Numbered from the stretch's first letter, positions 1 to 8,573 are shown. The stretch is 52,014 bases of DNA from JBDNIO01 sp041688215 (GCA_041688215.1 JBDNIO010000004.1:1-52014); one strand, 5' to 3'. Made by a program: numbers and translations. The notes: generated by a model not told the origin, from the sequence alone.

Positions 1-71
1 GAAACGAGGAAACTATCCGCATCATCTCGGCAAGAAAAGCCACGCGTAAAGAGGCAAAATATTATGCGTAA
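1..71 (+). CDS. brnT: BrnT-family toxin, 3' end only (gene enters from outside the window)
   Basis: The first 71 bases read in frame from base 3 as the end of a protein with the C-terminal pattern EETIRIISARKATRKEAKYY followed by TAA at 69-71. This matches the usual end of BrnT, a RelE-like ribonuclease toxin of type II toxin-antitoxin pairs, in which an IRIISAR stretch precedes a basic tail. The gene overlaps the start of the downstream antitoxin gene by 8 nt (ATGCGTAA), the standard brnT-brnA arrangement, so the pair is probably translationally coupled. Only about 22 codons are visible; integrity of the toxin cannot be judged. Confidence 0.75.
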   Translation, partial: NEETIRIISARKATRKEAKYYA

Positions 72-327
72 AGAATATGATTTCTCAAATTCAAAACGGG
101 CAAAGGATGTACCGCATTTGGCCAGGCTTCAATCAGAAGCGAATGGTAAAAGCCGTATCACCATAATGCTGGATAATGATGTTCTCCTATCGTTCAGATC
201 AAAAGCAGATGCAGAGGGTATCGGGTATCAAACATTAATTAATCGGGCCTTGCGAGAAGCGGTAGGCTCAAAGCCAGTAGATGAGTCCACCTTGAGGAAA
301 GTCCTAAGAGAAGAGCTTCAGGCTTAA
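64..327 (+). CDS. brnA: BrnA-family antitoxin
   Basis: An 87-residue protein that fits the BrnA antitoxin family (ribbon-helix-helix DNA-binding, COG3514 type). Residues about 31-45 form the beta-strand ITIMLDNDVLLSF typical of the ribbon, followed by a helix-turn-helix stretch with GYQTLINRALREAV (about 55-68) and a short acidic tail. BrnA binds and neutralises BrnT and represses its own operon. The ATG overlaps the upstream brnT stop codon. The gene appears intact. It lies at the edge of a patch of mobile-element debris, in keeping with the accessory nature of such pairs. Confidence 0.8.
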   Translation: MRKEYDFSNSKRAKDVPHLARLQSEANGKSRITIMLDNDVLLSFRSKADAEGIGYQTLINRALREAVGSKPVDESTLRKVLREELQA

Positions 328-351
328 TATTTCATTGCAAAATCAGAGGCA

Positions 352-680
352 TAATCGGGTAATGGCGGGTCTCAACCCCGCCCTCCCCACACCACCCGGC
401 ATGCGGGTCCGCACCGGGCGGTTCGTCAGTTGTATTTAAATTTCACCCACAGTTCCTTAAAAGAAACGAGTCCCTGCGTCGTCAGGTAGCTGTTCGTCAG
501 ACCCAGCTGTACGGCGTAGGTTTTGGCCAGCCGGTACGGGCCTTTAGAACTTCGCCCCAGTGTCACCGCTTTGAGTATCGGCACACCCAGTCTCAAAAGA
601 TTTCGGATGCGCGTCCTTGGGCGGTTCCACTGTTTCAGGCAGCACATACGAATGCGGCGCATGCGGGAGATCCGCTGCCC
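352..680 (-). mobile_element. 3' end of a group II intron (truncated remnant)
   Basis: Read on the minus strand, the end of an intron-encoded reverse transcriptase (stop at 426-428) is followed by two stem-loops typical of the 3' part of bacterial group II introns: a GC-rich hairpin at 392-421 (CCGCCCGG... pairing with ...CCGGGTGG) and a second at 364-382 (GGCGGG, loop, CCCGCC), then an ATTACCCGATT-like terminus near 352. The 5' ribozyme domains and most of the protein are missing: RT homology stops near 677-680 and a different gene begins by 705. It is a 5'-truncated, immobile remnant. The exact boundaries are approximate. Confidence 0.7.
426..680 (-). pseudogene. Group II intron reverse transcriptase/maturase, C-terminal fragment
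   Basis: The last about 83 codons of a group II intron-encoded protein. Recognisable features are the maturase-type RMRRIRMCCLKQWNRPRTR stretch, then a LLRLGVP segment, GRSSKGPYRLAKT and the terminal TNSYLTTQGLVSF...LWVKFKYN, all standard at the C-terminus of bacterial intron RTs. The polymerase domain with its catalytic YxDD motif is absent, so no activity is expected. The open frame continues to 938 on this strand, but that part is antisense to the UreH-like fragment and carries no RT similarity. Confidence 0.75.
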
Positions 681-704
681 CACACTGCACACCACCAACA
701 CTGA

Positions 705-1013
705 CATCCCCGCAATTTTCTGGTACGTGCGCTGTATATTGGTTTGCTGCATGGCCTGGCCGGTTCGGCAGCACTGATCCTGCTGACGCTTGGCACTGTG
801 GCCTCGCCAGCGCTGGGCCTGCTCTACGTCGGTCTGTTTGGTCTGGGCTCGATCGGCGGCATGGCCGTTTTGTCGCTCGCCATCAGCGTGCCGCTGCGCA
901 GCGCACGTAATTTCACTTGGCTGCACAACGGCCTGCAAACTACCGTGGCATGCGCCACCATTGTTATTGGGGGTGTACTGGGTTACCAGAACTATTTATT
1001 TACTGGCGTTTAA
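705..1013 (+). pseudogene. UreH/NicO-like membrane protein, C-terminal fragment
   Basis: About 102 codons in frame after a TGA at 702-704. The conserved stretch RALYIGLLHGLAGSAALILL (about residues 8-27 of the fragment) resembles the HGxAGSAAL motif of the UreH-like/nickel-cobalt transporter group, followed by hydrophobic helices with LGLLYVGLFGLGSIGGMAV and a final helix VACATIVIGGVLGYQ. The N-terminal half is absent, replaced by the group II intron remnant on the opposite strand. The family assignment rests on these motifs only. It is unlikely to be expressed as a functional transporter. Confidence 0.5.
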
Positions 1014-1022
1014 TCTGGCAGG

Positions 1023-2137
1023 CTAAGCTAACTGGTTAATTCGCTGCGCGTGTAAGGCAGCAATGTCCGCTACCACCGCCAGCCCGGGATCATCTTTCAT
1101 TACGTTGACGCTTTCAGTCACAACCCCGGTTAATGCAGTGACTGCCCCATGCGCGCTTGCCGCCAGCGACTGCGCGTTATAACCCCCTTCCAGACACATG
1201 ACGACTCGCCCCTGGCTATAGGCATCCGCCAGCCTGCAAACTTTTTCGGTTATCGCTGCGAATCCGGTTTCATCCATACCGAAGGTTTGATCCAGATGGT
1301 GGGCATAAAAGCCGGCGGATATCAGAATAATATCAGGCATGAAAGCTTCGGCCGCCGGCTTTAGTATCCTGTCTGCAACAGCCATCATTGCCGCGTTACC
1401 GGATCCCCAGGGCAGGGGTATATTTAGATTATAGCCCTCACCTGCGCCGCTGCCGGCCTCCTCCACCACGCCGGAACCCGGATAAAACGGGGCTGCGCAA
1501 TGACTGTCTACGAACAGTATATTGGGGTCCTGGTAAAAGATTTCCTGGGTACCATTGCCGTGGTGCAAATCCCAATCCCAGATCAGGACTTTTTGCATGC
1601 CCAGGCTGCGTGCATGGGCGGCCGCAACCGCTATATTGTTGTACAGGCAAAAACCCATGGCGCGCTCAACTAGCGCGTGGTGGCCGGGTGGTCGAACGGC
1701 ACAAAATGCCCGTCGGACGTCGCCGCCGGCGATGGCTTCAACTGCGGTGACGCCCCCCCTGCCGCCCGCTTGGCAGCAATAACGCTATCTGGTTATACGG
1801 CTGTAGTATCGATATCCAGCCAGCAGGAGCGCCCCGACAGTGCCTCAATAAAGTTAACATGGACCCGGCTGTGAACGCGCTCCAGCTCGGGCGGTTCAGC
1901 CAAGCCGGCGGCTTTCCACCGGCACCCGGAAATCGGTTCGGCGCGCAATTTATCCACCACGCCAGCAAGCCGCTGTGGGCGCTCAGGGTGGGCGAATTCA
2001 GTAAATTCCTTGTCCGGATATTGCACGGCCATTAACGCTTTTACGGCCTGCGTCCATTCCGGATGGCCCGGATCCCAGCCTGTGGGGTTGTGGCCCAGCA
2101 TTGCCTCGTCGTAAACCAACAATACGTCGTCGGACAT
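1023..2137 (-). pseudogene. Histone deacetylase family protein (acetoin utilization/HDAC-like), broken
   Basis: The two halves of one arginase/deacetylase-fold gene. The N-terminal half starts at 2137 (VLLVYDEAMLGHNP...; HPERPQRL) and ends at an in-frame TAA at 1793-1795. In-frame homology continues past the stop (PDSVIAAKRAAGG), then needs a frame change at a run of seven G (C on plus, 1753-1759), after which VTAVEAIAGG...AVRPPGHHA, GFCLYNN, the zinc motif DWDLHHGNGTQ, PFYPGSG and LEGGYN follow to 1023. The normally invariant zinc-binding Asp of SAGFDAH is Tyr here (SAGFYAH, codon 1305-1307), a third lesion. The stop codon of the upstream 668-codon gene is only 6 nt away, so the two formed an operon. 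A single sequencing error could explain the G-run but not all three changes. Confidence 0.85.
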
Positions 2138-2143
2138 GTTCCT

Positions 2144-4150
2144 CTACGCCTCTTCTACCCAATCCCGGTCCTGCGCCCAACTCGTTGCAACGGCTTCACG
2201 AATGCCTGCGATATCCTCTGCCGGCACGGCAGCGGCGTCGCCCAGTTCACGGCGCTTGTAATGGTATACATAAAGCCGGGACGCGAATTGCTCAAATGGT
2301 AGGGAGGATTCACCTTCCTGCTCGCCGCAGTCACAGGTCGAGGTCACCACGCCGTTGCCCCAATTCTGACCCTTGTCCCGGTTTGGGTTAAAGAAATATA
2401 CCCGGCAAATACCGTCCGGATCATTTTCCACACGCTGGATGGAAACCGCATGCCAGCCAACAAACTCCCCGGTGTGGTTGGTAACTACCACACCGCAGGG
2501 CTGGGCATAGACCAGAGCACGGCCGCCATTATATTGGGGATGATAAGCCGCATAGAATCGGCGTACGAAGGCATCGAAATTCTGGATTGCATCAGTGGCC
2601 AGGTCGATTAATGCAGCAAAACCGCGGTGCACCCACCAGCCATGCAGTTCAGGGTTAACCCATTTGTGGCCGTCTTCGCCGCGGCCTATGGTGCGACGGC
2701 TCATCTCCATGTATATCTTGTCCAGATGGGAAGTCAGCACCAGCGACACCGGGTCGAGCTCAGTATGCAGCGTTTGCGCCAGGCCAAAAGACAATTCACT
2801 AGAGCGTAAAGCCGCGCCCTCAAAATGCATGACGACATCGGCATCACGCGCCGCGCGCGCAATCAGTTCAAGCAAAAAGCCAACATCATTCTGAGACCAC
2901 AAGCTGATTGCCCGCGCCGACTGGCAGGTCGGATTATGGCCCTGATCAACGCCTCTGGGCTGGCCCAGCACACTCAGTGTGCCGGACATCAGCAGGGCTG
3001 ACGCGGAGAGCGGCGCAGCCTGCCCACTGGCACTCTGCAGTTGTTCTGCCACCTCGGGGCGAACCGGCAGCAGCATGAGCCGGCGTAGTCCGGGCACGAC
3101 GGGCTGGAAGAACATGATGCCCCGTTCCAGCATCCGGCTCAGACCATAAATACATTGCGCGGTTTCGGGAAACACGGCATGCATGATCAATTCTTTAACC
3201 AGCAACGGATATTCTTCGAAACAGGTAAGGCCGATACGCTTCAGGGCAAGCGCCTCAGGTAGATGCTCGGGGGCAGTGCCTAGCAGATGCCGCAACAGGC
3301 TTGCGTGCAGGGGCGCAACCAGGCCGGTGGTATCCATGCTATTGCCAAAAATCCGGGCCTCATTGGCCAGCGCTGTTGCATCCAGCCCGGAGAGGGCTGC
3401 GGCATACGCGTGTGGCTCCGGGTTGGCGCTGGCCAGCGGGCTTGGGGCGGTGCTGGCGCGGATGAATGCCCTCGCCCGCGTAGTGACTGCATCTTCATCA
3501 GCGTCGGGCTGCGTGGGCAGGGCCATTTGTGCGGCACGCAGGATGGAAGTTACGCGATCTGTCATGATCGGGCGTTGCAGCAAAACCCGCTCCGCTTCAT
3601 CTACCATGGCAGTCAGAACACCGCGGATGCCCAGTTGCGCAACAATAAACTCGAATAGCTGTTGCACGGCACCTGCCAGTGGCGCGGCCTGTTCGCGGCT
3701 GGCCTCCGTGGCGGCTGGAAACAACAGATCCAGGTTGCGCGCCAGGGTATCTTGCAGAAAATCACGCGCCTGCGTCGCGCTGAAATCCGGCGCCTCGCTG
3801 GCGCCCATGGCGATTGCGAGCATGCGCAGCTGGCTCAGACATTCCAGTGCAGGTAACTGCCCTTCGCCTTGCAGAGAGCCTCGCGTTAGTGCGGGCTGTA
3901 GGTGGCCGGGATTTTCCCAATCACTACCCCAGAATAAACCGGCATCATCAAAGCGCGCAGCACAAGGGTATAGCGCTGCCACACCGCCCGGTGCTTTAAG
4001 TATTTTTTGTGCCAGGCTGAATAACTTGTTCTGATGCATGGGCTTGGCGAACGACCGGGCGGCCGCCATGGTTTCCAGCGCGTGCTCGAATTGTTCAAAT
4101 AACGAGGCAGGGACGTCCTGCCCCGCAATATCGGCTTGCTCGCTATTCAT
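2144..4150 (-). CDS. Unknown 668-aa protein, predicted papain-like cysteine protease/transglutaminase fold in its C-terminal half
   Basis: I do not recognise a named family. The N-terminal about 380 residues look alpha-helical (Leu/Ala-rich, few charged clusters) with no signal peptide, so it is probably cytoplasmic. The C-terminal part carries a Cys in a GHNPTCQSARAISLW context at residue 409, a His in VGWHAVSI at 567 and an Asn in VYFFNPNRD at 588. A Cys at the start of a helix, then a His on a strand, then an Asn about 20 residues later is the order of the papain superfamily; the spacing is longer but compatible. A late Cys cluster (STCDCGE, about 610) follows. It starts 72 nt downstream of recJ and ends 6 nt before the broken HDAC-like gene, so the two were probably co-transcribed. 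Protease activity is inference from motif order only. Confidence 0.6.
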   Translation of the reverse strand: MNSEQADIAGQDVPASLFEQFEHALETMAAARSFAKPMHQNKLFSLAQKILKAPGGVAALYPCAARFDDAGLFWGSDWENPGHLQPALTRGSLQGEGQLPALECLSQLRMLAIAMGASEAPDFSATQARDFLQDTLARNLDLLFPAATEASREQAAPLAGAVQQLFEFIVAQLGIRGVLTAMVDEAERVLLQRPIMTDRVTSILRAAQMALPTQPDADEDAVTTRARAFIRASTAPSPLASANPEPHAYAAALSGLDATALANEARIFGNSMDTTGLVAPLHASLLRHLLGTAPEHLPEALALKRIGLTCFEEYPLLVKELIMHAVFPETAQCIYGLSRMLERGIMFFQPVVPGLRRLMLLPVRPEVAEQLQSASGQAAPLSASALLMSGTLSVLGQPRGVDQGHNPTCQSARAISLWSQNDVGFLLELIARAARDADVVMHFEGAALRSSELSFGLAQTLHTELDPVSLVLTSHLDKIYMEMSRRTIGRGEDGHKWVNPELHGWWVHRGFAALIDLATDAIQNFDAFVRRFYAAYHPQYNGGRALVYAQPCGVVVTNHTGEFVGWHAVSIQRVENDPDGICRVYFFNPNRDKGQNWGNGVVTSTCDCGEQEGESSLPFEQFASRLYVYHYKRRELGDAAAVPAEDIAGIREAVATSWAQDRDWVEEA

Positions 4151-4222
4151 ATACAGGCGGTTTCACTTTGGTGCTGGTCATCCAGTCAGGTTTTTAGCCG
4201 ACAACACTAACATGGCCGCTAG

Positions 4223-5971
4223 TCAGGTATTGCCCGGCTCTGTGTCGGGCACGACATGGGTTACGATTAACTGAACACTGCGCAGGCCCTGGTATTCATT
4301 GATATCTAGCCGATAAACCAGACGTACCGGGCGTTCCTGCGGTAATGCCTGCGCGTAATTAAATGCGATGGCTTCGATCACAATCTGGGTATCCACCGGT
4401 TGCAGGCGAAGTTTCATGTGTCGCTCGCCGACCAGACGCTGATGCATCACATTGAACAGGCCATCAAAACAGGGTTCCGGAAAGCCCTGGCCCCACGGCC
4501 CGGCCCCGCGTAACTGGCTGGCCGCTTCCAGGGTAAATTCCTGGGGCAGCAGTTCGCCGTCGGTGGCAACGATGTTCTCGAGCTGTTCCGGTGAAATGAT
4601 ACGTTCAATCTGGGTGGCAAAGGCCAGACAGAAATCGGAATAGTTTTCTGACTTCAGGCTCAACCCTGCGGCCATCGCGTGGCCGCCAAATTTATCGATC
4701 AATCCTGGGGTTTCAGTCGCAATAGCTGCAAATACATCACGAATATGTACTCCGGGGATGGAGCGCGCCGAACCTTTCATAAAATCGCCCTGCGCGGCGG
4801 TATTGGCAAATGCCACCACCGGCCGGAAGTGGTGCTCGCGCACCCGGCCTGCAACCAGGCCAACAATACCTTCGTGCCAGTCGCTTTGGTGCAAGCACAG
4901 GCCGGCGGGTAGATTACCGGTTAGACGGGTTTCCACTGCCTGCAGGCCGGCCAGTGCTTCATCCTGCATTTCCTGCTGGCGTATACGCCGCTCTTTGTTC
5001 AGCGTATCCAGCTGCAGGGCCAAATCCAGCGCGGTCGTTTCGTCTGCAGCCAGCAGGCAATCGATACCCAAACCCATATCCTGCATGCGGCCAGCGGCGT
5101 TTAGCCGGGGTGCCAGCCCGAAGCCTATATCGGTCGCGTCCAGCTGGGCACAGTCACGCCCGGCAACTTGCGCCAATGCACGAATACCCGGCCGCGCATA
5201 GCCCTGGCGTATGCGCTGCAGGCCTTGCGCCACCAGAATGCGGTTGGTGTGGTCCAGCGGCACAACATCTGCGACGGTGCCAAGCGCGACCAGATCGAGA
5301 TAATTCGCCATTGACGGCTCAACACGATCTGCGAACCAGCCATCATCGCGCAGGCGGGCGCGCAGTGCGCTGAGCACATAGAAAATTACGCCCACGCCTG
5401 CCAGGTTGCCGCTGGGGAATGCGCAACCCGGCTGGTTGGGATTGACTATGGCATCGGCCGCGGGCAGTTTTTCGCCGGGTAAATGATGATCGGTAACTAG
5501 TACGCGCAGTCCCTGCGCCCTGGCCGCGGCGACGCCGTCCAGGCTCGAGATGCCGTTATCCACGGTGATGATCAAGTCGGGGTTCTGTGCGCAGGCGAGT
5601 GTCACGATTTCCGGGGACAGCCCATAACCGTGTACGAAGCGGTCCGGCACAATGAAACTGACTTTTTCGGCACCGAATCTGCGCAATACGTGAACTGCCA
5701 GGGCGGTGGCGCTGGCGCCGTCTGCGTCAAAATCGCCTGCGACAAGTATATGCCAGCGCTGCCTCAGAGCTTGCTGCAACAAGGCTGCGGCTTTATCGAT
5801 GTCCTTGAGGCTGTGATACGACTTTAACTGGCCAAGTCCAAGCCGCAGTTCATTGGCGTCCGCTAGCGGACGCCGGGCATATATTCGCCGCAACAGGGGC
5901 GCTAGGTCAGACGGCCATTCCGGTGCGGGCTTTTGCGCCTCGCGGCGGCGGATTTTTACTGGTGCGGACAC
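4223..5971 (-). CDS. recJ: Single-stranded-DNA 5'-3' exonuclease RecJ
   Basis: RecJ degrades single-stranded DNA 5' to 3' in RecF-pathway recombination and mismatch repair. The 582-residue length matches the family (E. coli 577). DHH-superfamily motifs are all present: AGDFDADGAS (motif I, residues 79-86), ITVDNGIS (II), VTDHHLPG (III, DHH at 161-163) and DLVALGTVADVVPL (IV), then GRMQDMG and the C-terminal DHHA1 domain with GGHAMAAG. The start is a GTG at 5971, 19 nt after the thrC stop, giving an N-terminus of normal length. It follows hom-thrC on the same strand and probably shares their transcript. The gene is intact. Confidence 0.95.
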   Translation of the reverse strand: MSAPVKIRRREAQKPAPEWPSDLAPLLRRIYARRPLADANELRLGLGQLKSYHSLKDIDKAAALLQQALRQRWHILVAGDFDADGASATALAVHVLRRFGAEKVSFIVPDRFVHGYGLSPEIVTLACAQNPDLIITVDNGISSLDGVAAARAQGLRVLVTDHHLPGEKLPAADAIVNPNQPGCAFPSGNLAGVGVIFYVLSALRARLRDDGWFADRVEPSMANYLDLVALGTVADVVPLDHTNRILVAQGLQRIRQGYARPGIRALAQVAGRDCAQLDATDIGFGLAPRLNAAGRMQDMGLGIDCLLAADETTALDLALQLDTLNKERRIRQQEMQDEALAGLQAVETRLTGNLPAGLCLHQSDWHEGIVGLVAGRVREHHFRPVVAFANTAAQGDFMKGSARSIPGVHIRDVFAAIATETPGLIDKFGGHAMAAGLSLKSENYSDFCLAFATQIERIISPEQLENIVATDGELLPQEFTLEAASQLRGAGPWGQGFPEPCFDGLFNVMHQRLVGERHMKLRLQPVDTQIVIEAIAFNYAQALPQERPVRLVYRLDINEYQGLRSVQLIVTHVVPDTEPGNT

Positions 5972-5990
5972 CGGGCTAACCCCCGATCAA

Positions 5991-7121
5991 CTAGATATGC
6001 TTTCGAATCACCGCGGTAACGGCTTTGAGTTCGGCGGGTATGGTCTGGACCGGATCCCCGCTTTGCTTGATTGCGATATCCGGGTCTTTCAGGCCGTGGC
6101 CTGTCAAGGTGCAGACCACGGTGCTGCCCGCGGCAATACGGCCGTTTTTAATGTCGCGCATGGCGCCGGCCAGCGAGGCCGCCGAGGCGGGTTCGCAAAA
6201 CACGCCCTCGCGTTGGGCCAGTCGTTTTTGCGCGGCCAAAATTTCTTCATCACTGAGTTCATCGAACCAGCCACCAGACTCCTTGTGCACAGTCCAGGCC
6301 TGCTTCCAGCTTTGCGGGTGGCCGATGCAAATGGCGGTGGCCACGGTATCAGGATCATCCACCATGGCCTCACGCATGAACGGCGCGCTGCCGTCGGCCT
6401 GGTAGCCGACCATCACCGGGCGTGAATCCGTGCTGCTGCCTGCATAGGGGCAACGGCCGTTGCAATGGCTGCAGGCCTGGGTGGGGCTGGCGCCGTCGCG
6501 GGCGGCCAGTTCACTATAACCAATCCAGTGCGCCGTGATGTTGCCGGCGTTGCCGACCGGCAAGCAGTGGTAATCGGGCGCCCGGCCCAGGTCTTCAACA
6601 ATTTCAAAAGCCGCGGTTTTCTGGCCTTGCAGCCGATAGGGATTGATTGAATTGACGATGGTTACCGCTTCGGTTTCCGCGACTTCTTTTACCAGACGCA
6701 TACCGGCATCAAAGTTACCGCTAATTTGCACAATTTTGGCACCGTGCAGCATCGCCTGGGCGAGCTTGCCGATGGCGATTTTGCCATCAGGAATCAGCAC
6801 AAATGCAGTAATACCCGCACGCGCGGCGTAGGCAGCCGCCGAGGCGGAAGTATTGCCGGTCGAGGCGCAGATGATGGCCTTGCTGCCCTGCGAAACCGCC
6901 TGGGTTACGGCCATGGTCATGCCGCGATCCTTGAATGAGCCGGTGGGATTCAGGCCCTCATACTTCACGTATAGCTCACCTTCGAAGCCGATGTCGTTGG
7001 GTATGTTGTGCAGGCGGATTAACGGCGTCGCGCCCTCACCCAGGCTGATAACGCGGGCGTCATCGGCCAGGGGCAGGCGGTCGCGGTATCGTTCAATAAG
7101 ACCTGTGTAACGGTTACTCAT
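5991..7121 (-). CDS. thrC: Threonine synthase
   Basis: Converts O-phosphohomoserine to threonine with pyridoxal phosphate. The PLP lysine is K64 in NPTGSFKDRGM, and the phosphate-binding loop is ASTGNTSASAAAYA (about 86-99). The 376-residue length fits the short, ThrC type I/II-like clade rather than the about 470-residue Pseudomonas form. Between GYSELAA and VMVGYQADGSAP there is a stretch of about 25 residues with three cysteines, C217-x2-C220-x3-C224, which I do not recall in the canonical enzyme; it could bind metal or be redox active. The end of the protein has the expected FCEPASAASLAG motif. It lies downstream of hom across a 138-bp gap holding an inverted repeat. Confidence 0.95.
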   Translation of the reverse strand: MSNRYTGLIERYRDRLPLADDARVISLGEGATPLIRLHNIPNDIGFEGELYVKYEGLNPTGSFKDRGMTMAVTQAVSQGSKAIICASTGNTSASAAAYAARAGITAFVLIPDGKIAIGKLAQAMLHGAKIVQISGNFDAGMRLVKEVAETEAVTIVNSINPYRLQGQKTAAFEIVEDLGRAPDYHCLPVGNAGNITAHWIGYSELAARDGASPTQACSHCNGRCPYAGSSTDSRPVMVGYQADGSAPFMREAMVDDPDTVATAICIGHPQSWKQAWTVHKESGGWFDELSDEEILAAQKRLAQREGVFCEPASAASLAGAMRDIKNGRIAAGSTVVCTLTGHGLKDPDIAIKQSGDPVQTIPAELKAVTAVIRKHI

Positions 7122-7140
7122 TTCATTGGTTCCATTTTTT

Positions 7141-7249
7141 TAACCAGAGAGAAACAGGGAAACAGAGAACCTTCAATAAAAATCCTGCCAGCAGAATCAT
7201 TAGTTCAATTAACCAACTTTCCTCTGTTTCTCTAGTTTCTCTGTGGTTA
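7141..7249 (-). repeat. Imperfect inverted repeat in the hom-thrC gap
   Basis: Two about 29-nt arms, 7141-7169 and 7221-7249, are near-complementary: the first begins TAACCAGAGAGAAACAGGG and the second, reverse-complemented, begins TAACCACAGAGAAACTAGAG. About 51 nt separate them. Both ends begin TAACCA, like the terminal repeats of a miniature element, and the hom-thrC transcript would carry a long hairpin here. Purine-rich CACAGAGAAACAGAG repeats of this kind are widespread between genes of environmental Proteobacteria. No T-run follows, so it is not a standard terminator. Confidence 0.7.
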
Positions 7250-7259
7250 GTTTAAGACT

Positions 7260-8573
7260 TTAATCTTCGAATTCGGCCACACGCATATGCACTATGCCTG
7301 GGCGTGTAAACGGTAATTTCCGTATGTGCTCGAGCGATTCCATTAGCCGCTTTTCCAGCACCGGTTTGGTCACAATAATAATCAGCGCGTCGTCGCCGTC
7401 GGTTTCCGGGTCTTTTTGCAGTATAGCTTCGATGCTGATTTCCAGGTCCGCCAACAAGCCGGTGATCTTGGCCATAACGCCCGGCGAATCGCCCACCTGA
7501 ATCCGGAAATAATGGCCGCATTCAAAGTCACCCGATTCCAGAATCGGGGCTTCGGATATCTGGTCGGGCTGGAAGGCCAGATGCGGCACGCGGCCGGAGG
7601 GGTCAACGCTCAGAATACGCACGGTGTCGATCAAATCGGCAACCACAGCGGAGGCTGTTGGCCCCGCGCCGGCGCCAGCGCCGTAATATACGGTTGACCC
7701 TACGGCATCGCCGTATACCATGACCGCATTCTTCTCGCCTTCCACGCTGGCCAGCAAGGCGGTATCCGATACCAGGGTCGGGTGCACGCGCAGTTCTATG
7801 CCTTCGCCCTGGCGTTTGGCAATGCCGAGATGCTTGATGCGGTAGCCCAGTTCCTCGCAGTAGGCGATGTCGTCGGCGTGCACCTTGCTTATGCCCTGGG
7901 TGTAAATTTTGTCGAATGACAACGGGATGCCAAACGCGATACTCGCGAGAATGGCCAGCTTGTGCGCAGCGTCGATACCTTCCACGTCAAACGTGGGATC
8001 GGCCTCGGCATAGCCCAGTTCCTGCGCCTCGGCCAAGGCCTCCGCAAAATCCTTGCCCTCGAATTTCATCTGACTCAGTATGAAGTTGCCGGTGCCGTTG
8101 ATAATGCCGGCCAGCCATTCGATGGTATTGGCAGCCAGACCCTCGCGGATGGCTTTGATGATCGGAATTCCGCCGGCCACGGCAGCCTCGAAGCTTACAA
8201 CCACCCCCTGCTTGTCTGCAGCAGCAAATATTTCGTTGCCGTGTAGCGCGATCAGATGTTTGTTCGCCGTTACAACATGCTTGCCGTTTCGGATGGCGGC
8301 CATCACCAGATCAAAGGCCGTGGTGTCGCCCCCGATCAGTTCAAGTACCACCTGAATGTCCGGATCGTTGACCACGGCCATCGGGTCATCAGTGATTTTT
8401 ATATCGCCGATATCACAGGCGCGGACCTTGTCCAGGTCGCGCACCGCGGCGTGGGTCACCTTAACCTTGCGGCCGGCACGACGCTCGATTTCCCTTGCAT
8501 TTTTCAGCAGTAAATTAACGCTGCCGGCACCTACGGTGCCCAGGCCTAAAAGTCCGACGTTTACGGGTTGCAC
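7260..8573 (-). CDS. hom: Homoserine dehydrogenase
   Basis: NAD(P)H-dependent reduction of aspartate semialdehyde to homoserine, the branch point to threonine and methionine. The N-terminal Rossmann motif is GLLGLGTVGAGSV (residues 7-19), the catalytic domain carries GIINGTGNFIL and EADPTFDVEGIDAAHK, and a C-terminal ACT domain (about 352-430, starting FRIQVGDSPGVMAKI) gives feedback control by threonine. The 437-residue monofunctional form is typical of non-enteric gammaproteobacteria. Translation starts at a GTG (8573). It is the second gene of alaC-hom-thrC-recJ on the minus strand. Confidence 0.96.
   Translation of the reverse strand: MQPVNVGLLGLGTVGAGSVNLLLKNAREIERRAGRKVKVTHAAVRDLDKVRACDIGDIKITDDPMAVVNDPDIQVVLELIGGDTTAFDLVMAAIRNGKHVVTANKHLIALHGNEIFAAADKQGVVVSFEAAVAGGIPIIKAIREGLAANTIEWLAGIINGTGNFILSQMKFEGKDFAEALAEAQELGYAEADPTFDVEGIDAAHKLAILASIAFGIPLSFDKIYTQGISKVHADDIAYCEELGYRIKHLGIAKRQGEGIELRVHPTLVSDTALLASVEGEKNAVMVYGDAVGSTVYYGAGAGAGPTASAVVADLIDTVRILSVDPSGRVPHLAFQPDQISEAPILESGDFECGHYFRIQVGDSPGVMAKITGLLADLEISIEAILQKDPETDGDDALIIIVTKPVLEKRLMESLEHIRKLPFTRPGIVHMRVAEFED

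Noticed and set aside
1753..1759. Seven-G run in the HDAC-like gene as a phase-variation switch
   Set aside because: An in-frame stop and a lost zinc ligand elsewhere in the gene mean that changing the run length would not restore function.
3183..4034. Open frame of 283 codons on plus, antisense to the 668-aa gene
   Set aside because: Low-complexity Arg/Ser/Ala composition produced by the GC-rich third positions of the opposite gene; no motif and no ribosome site.
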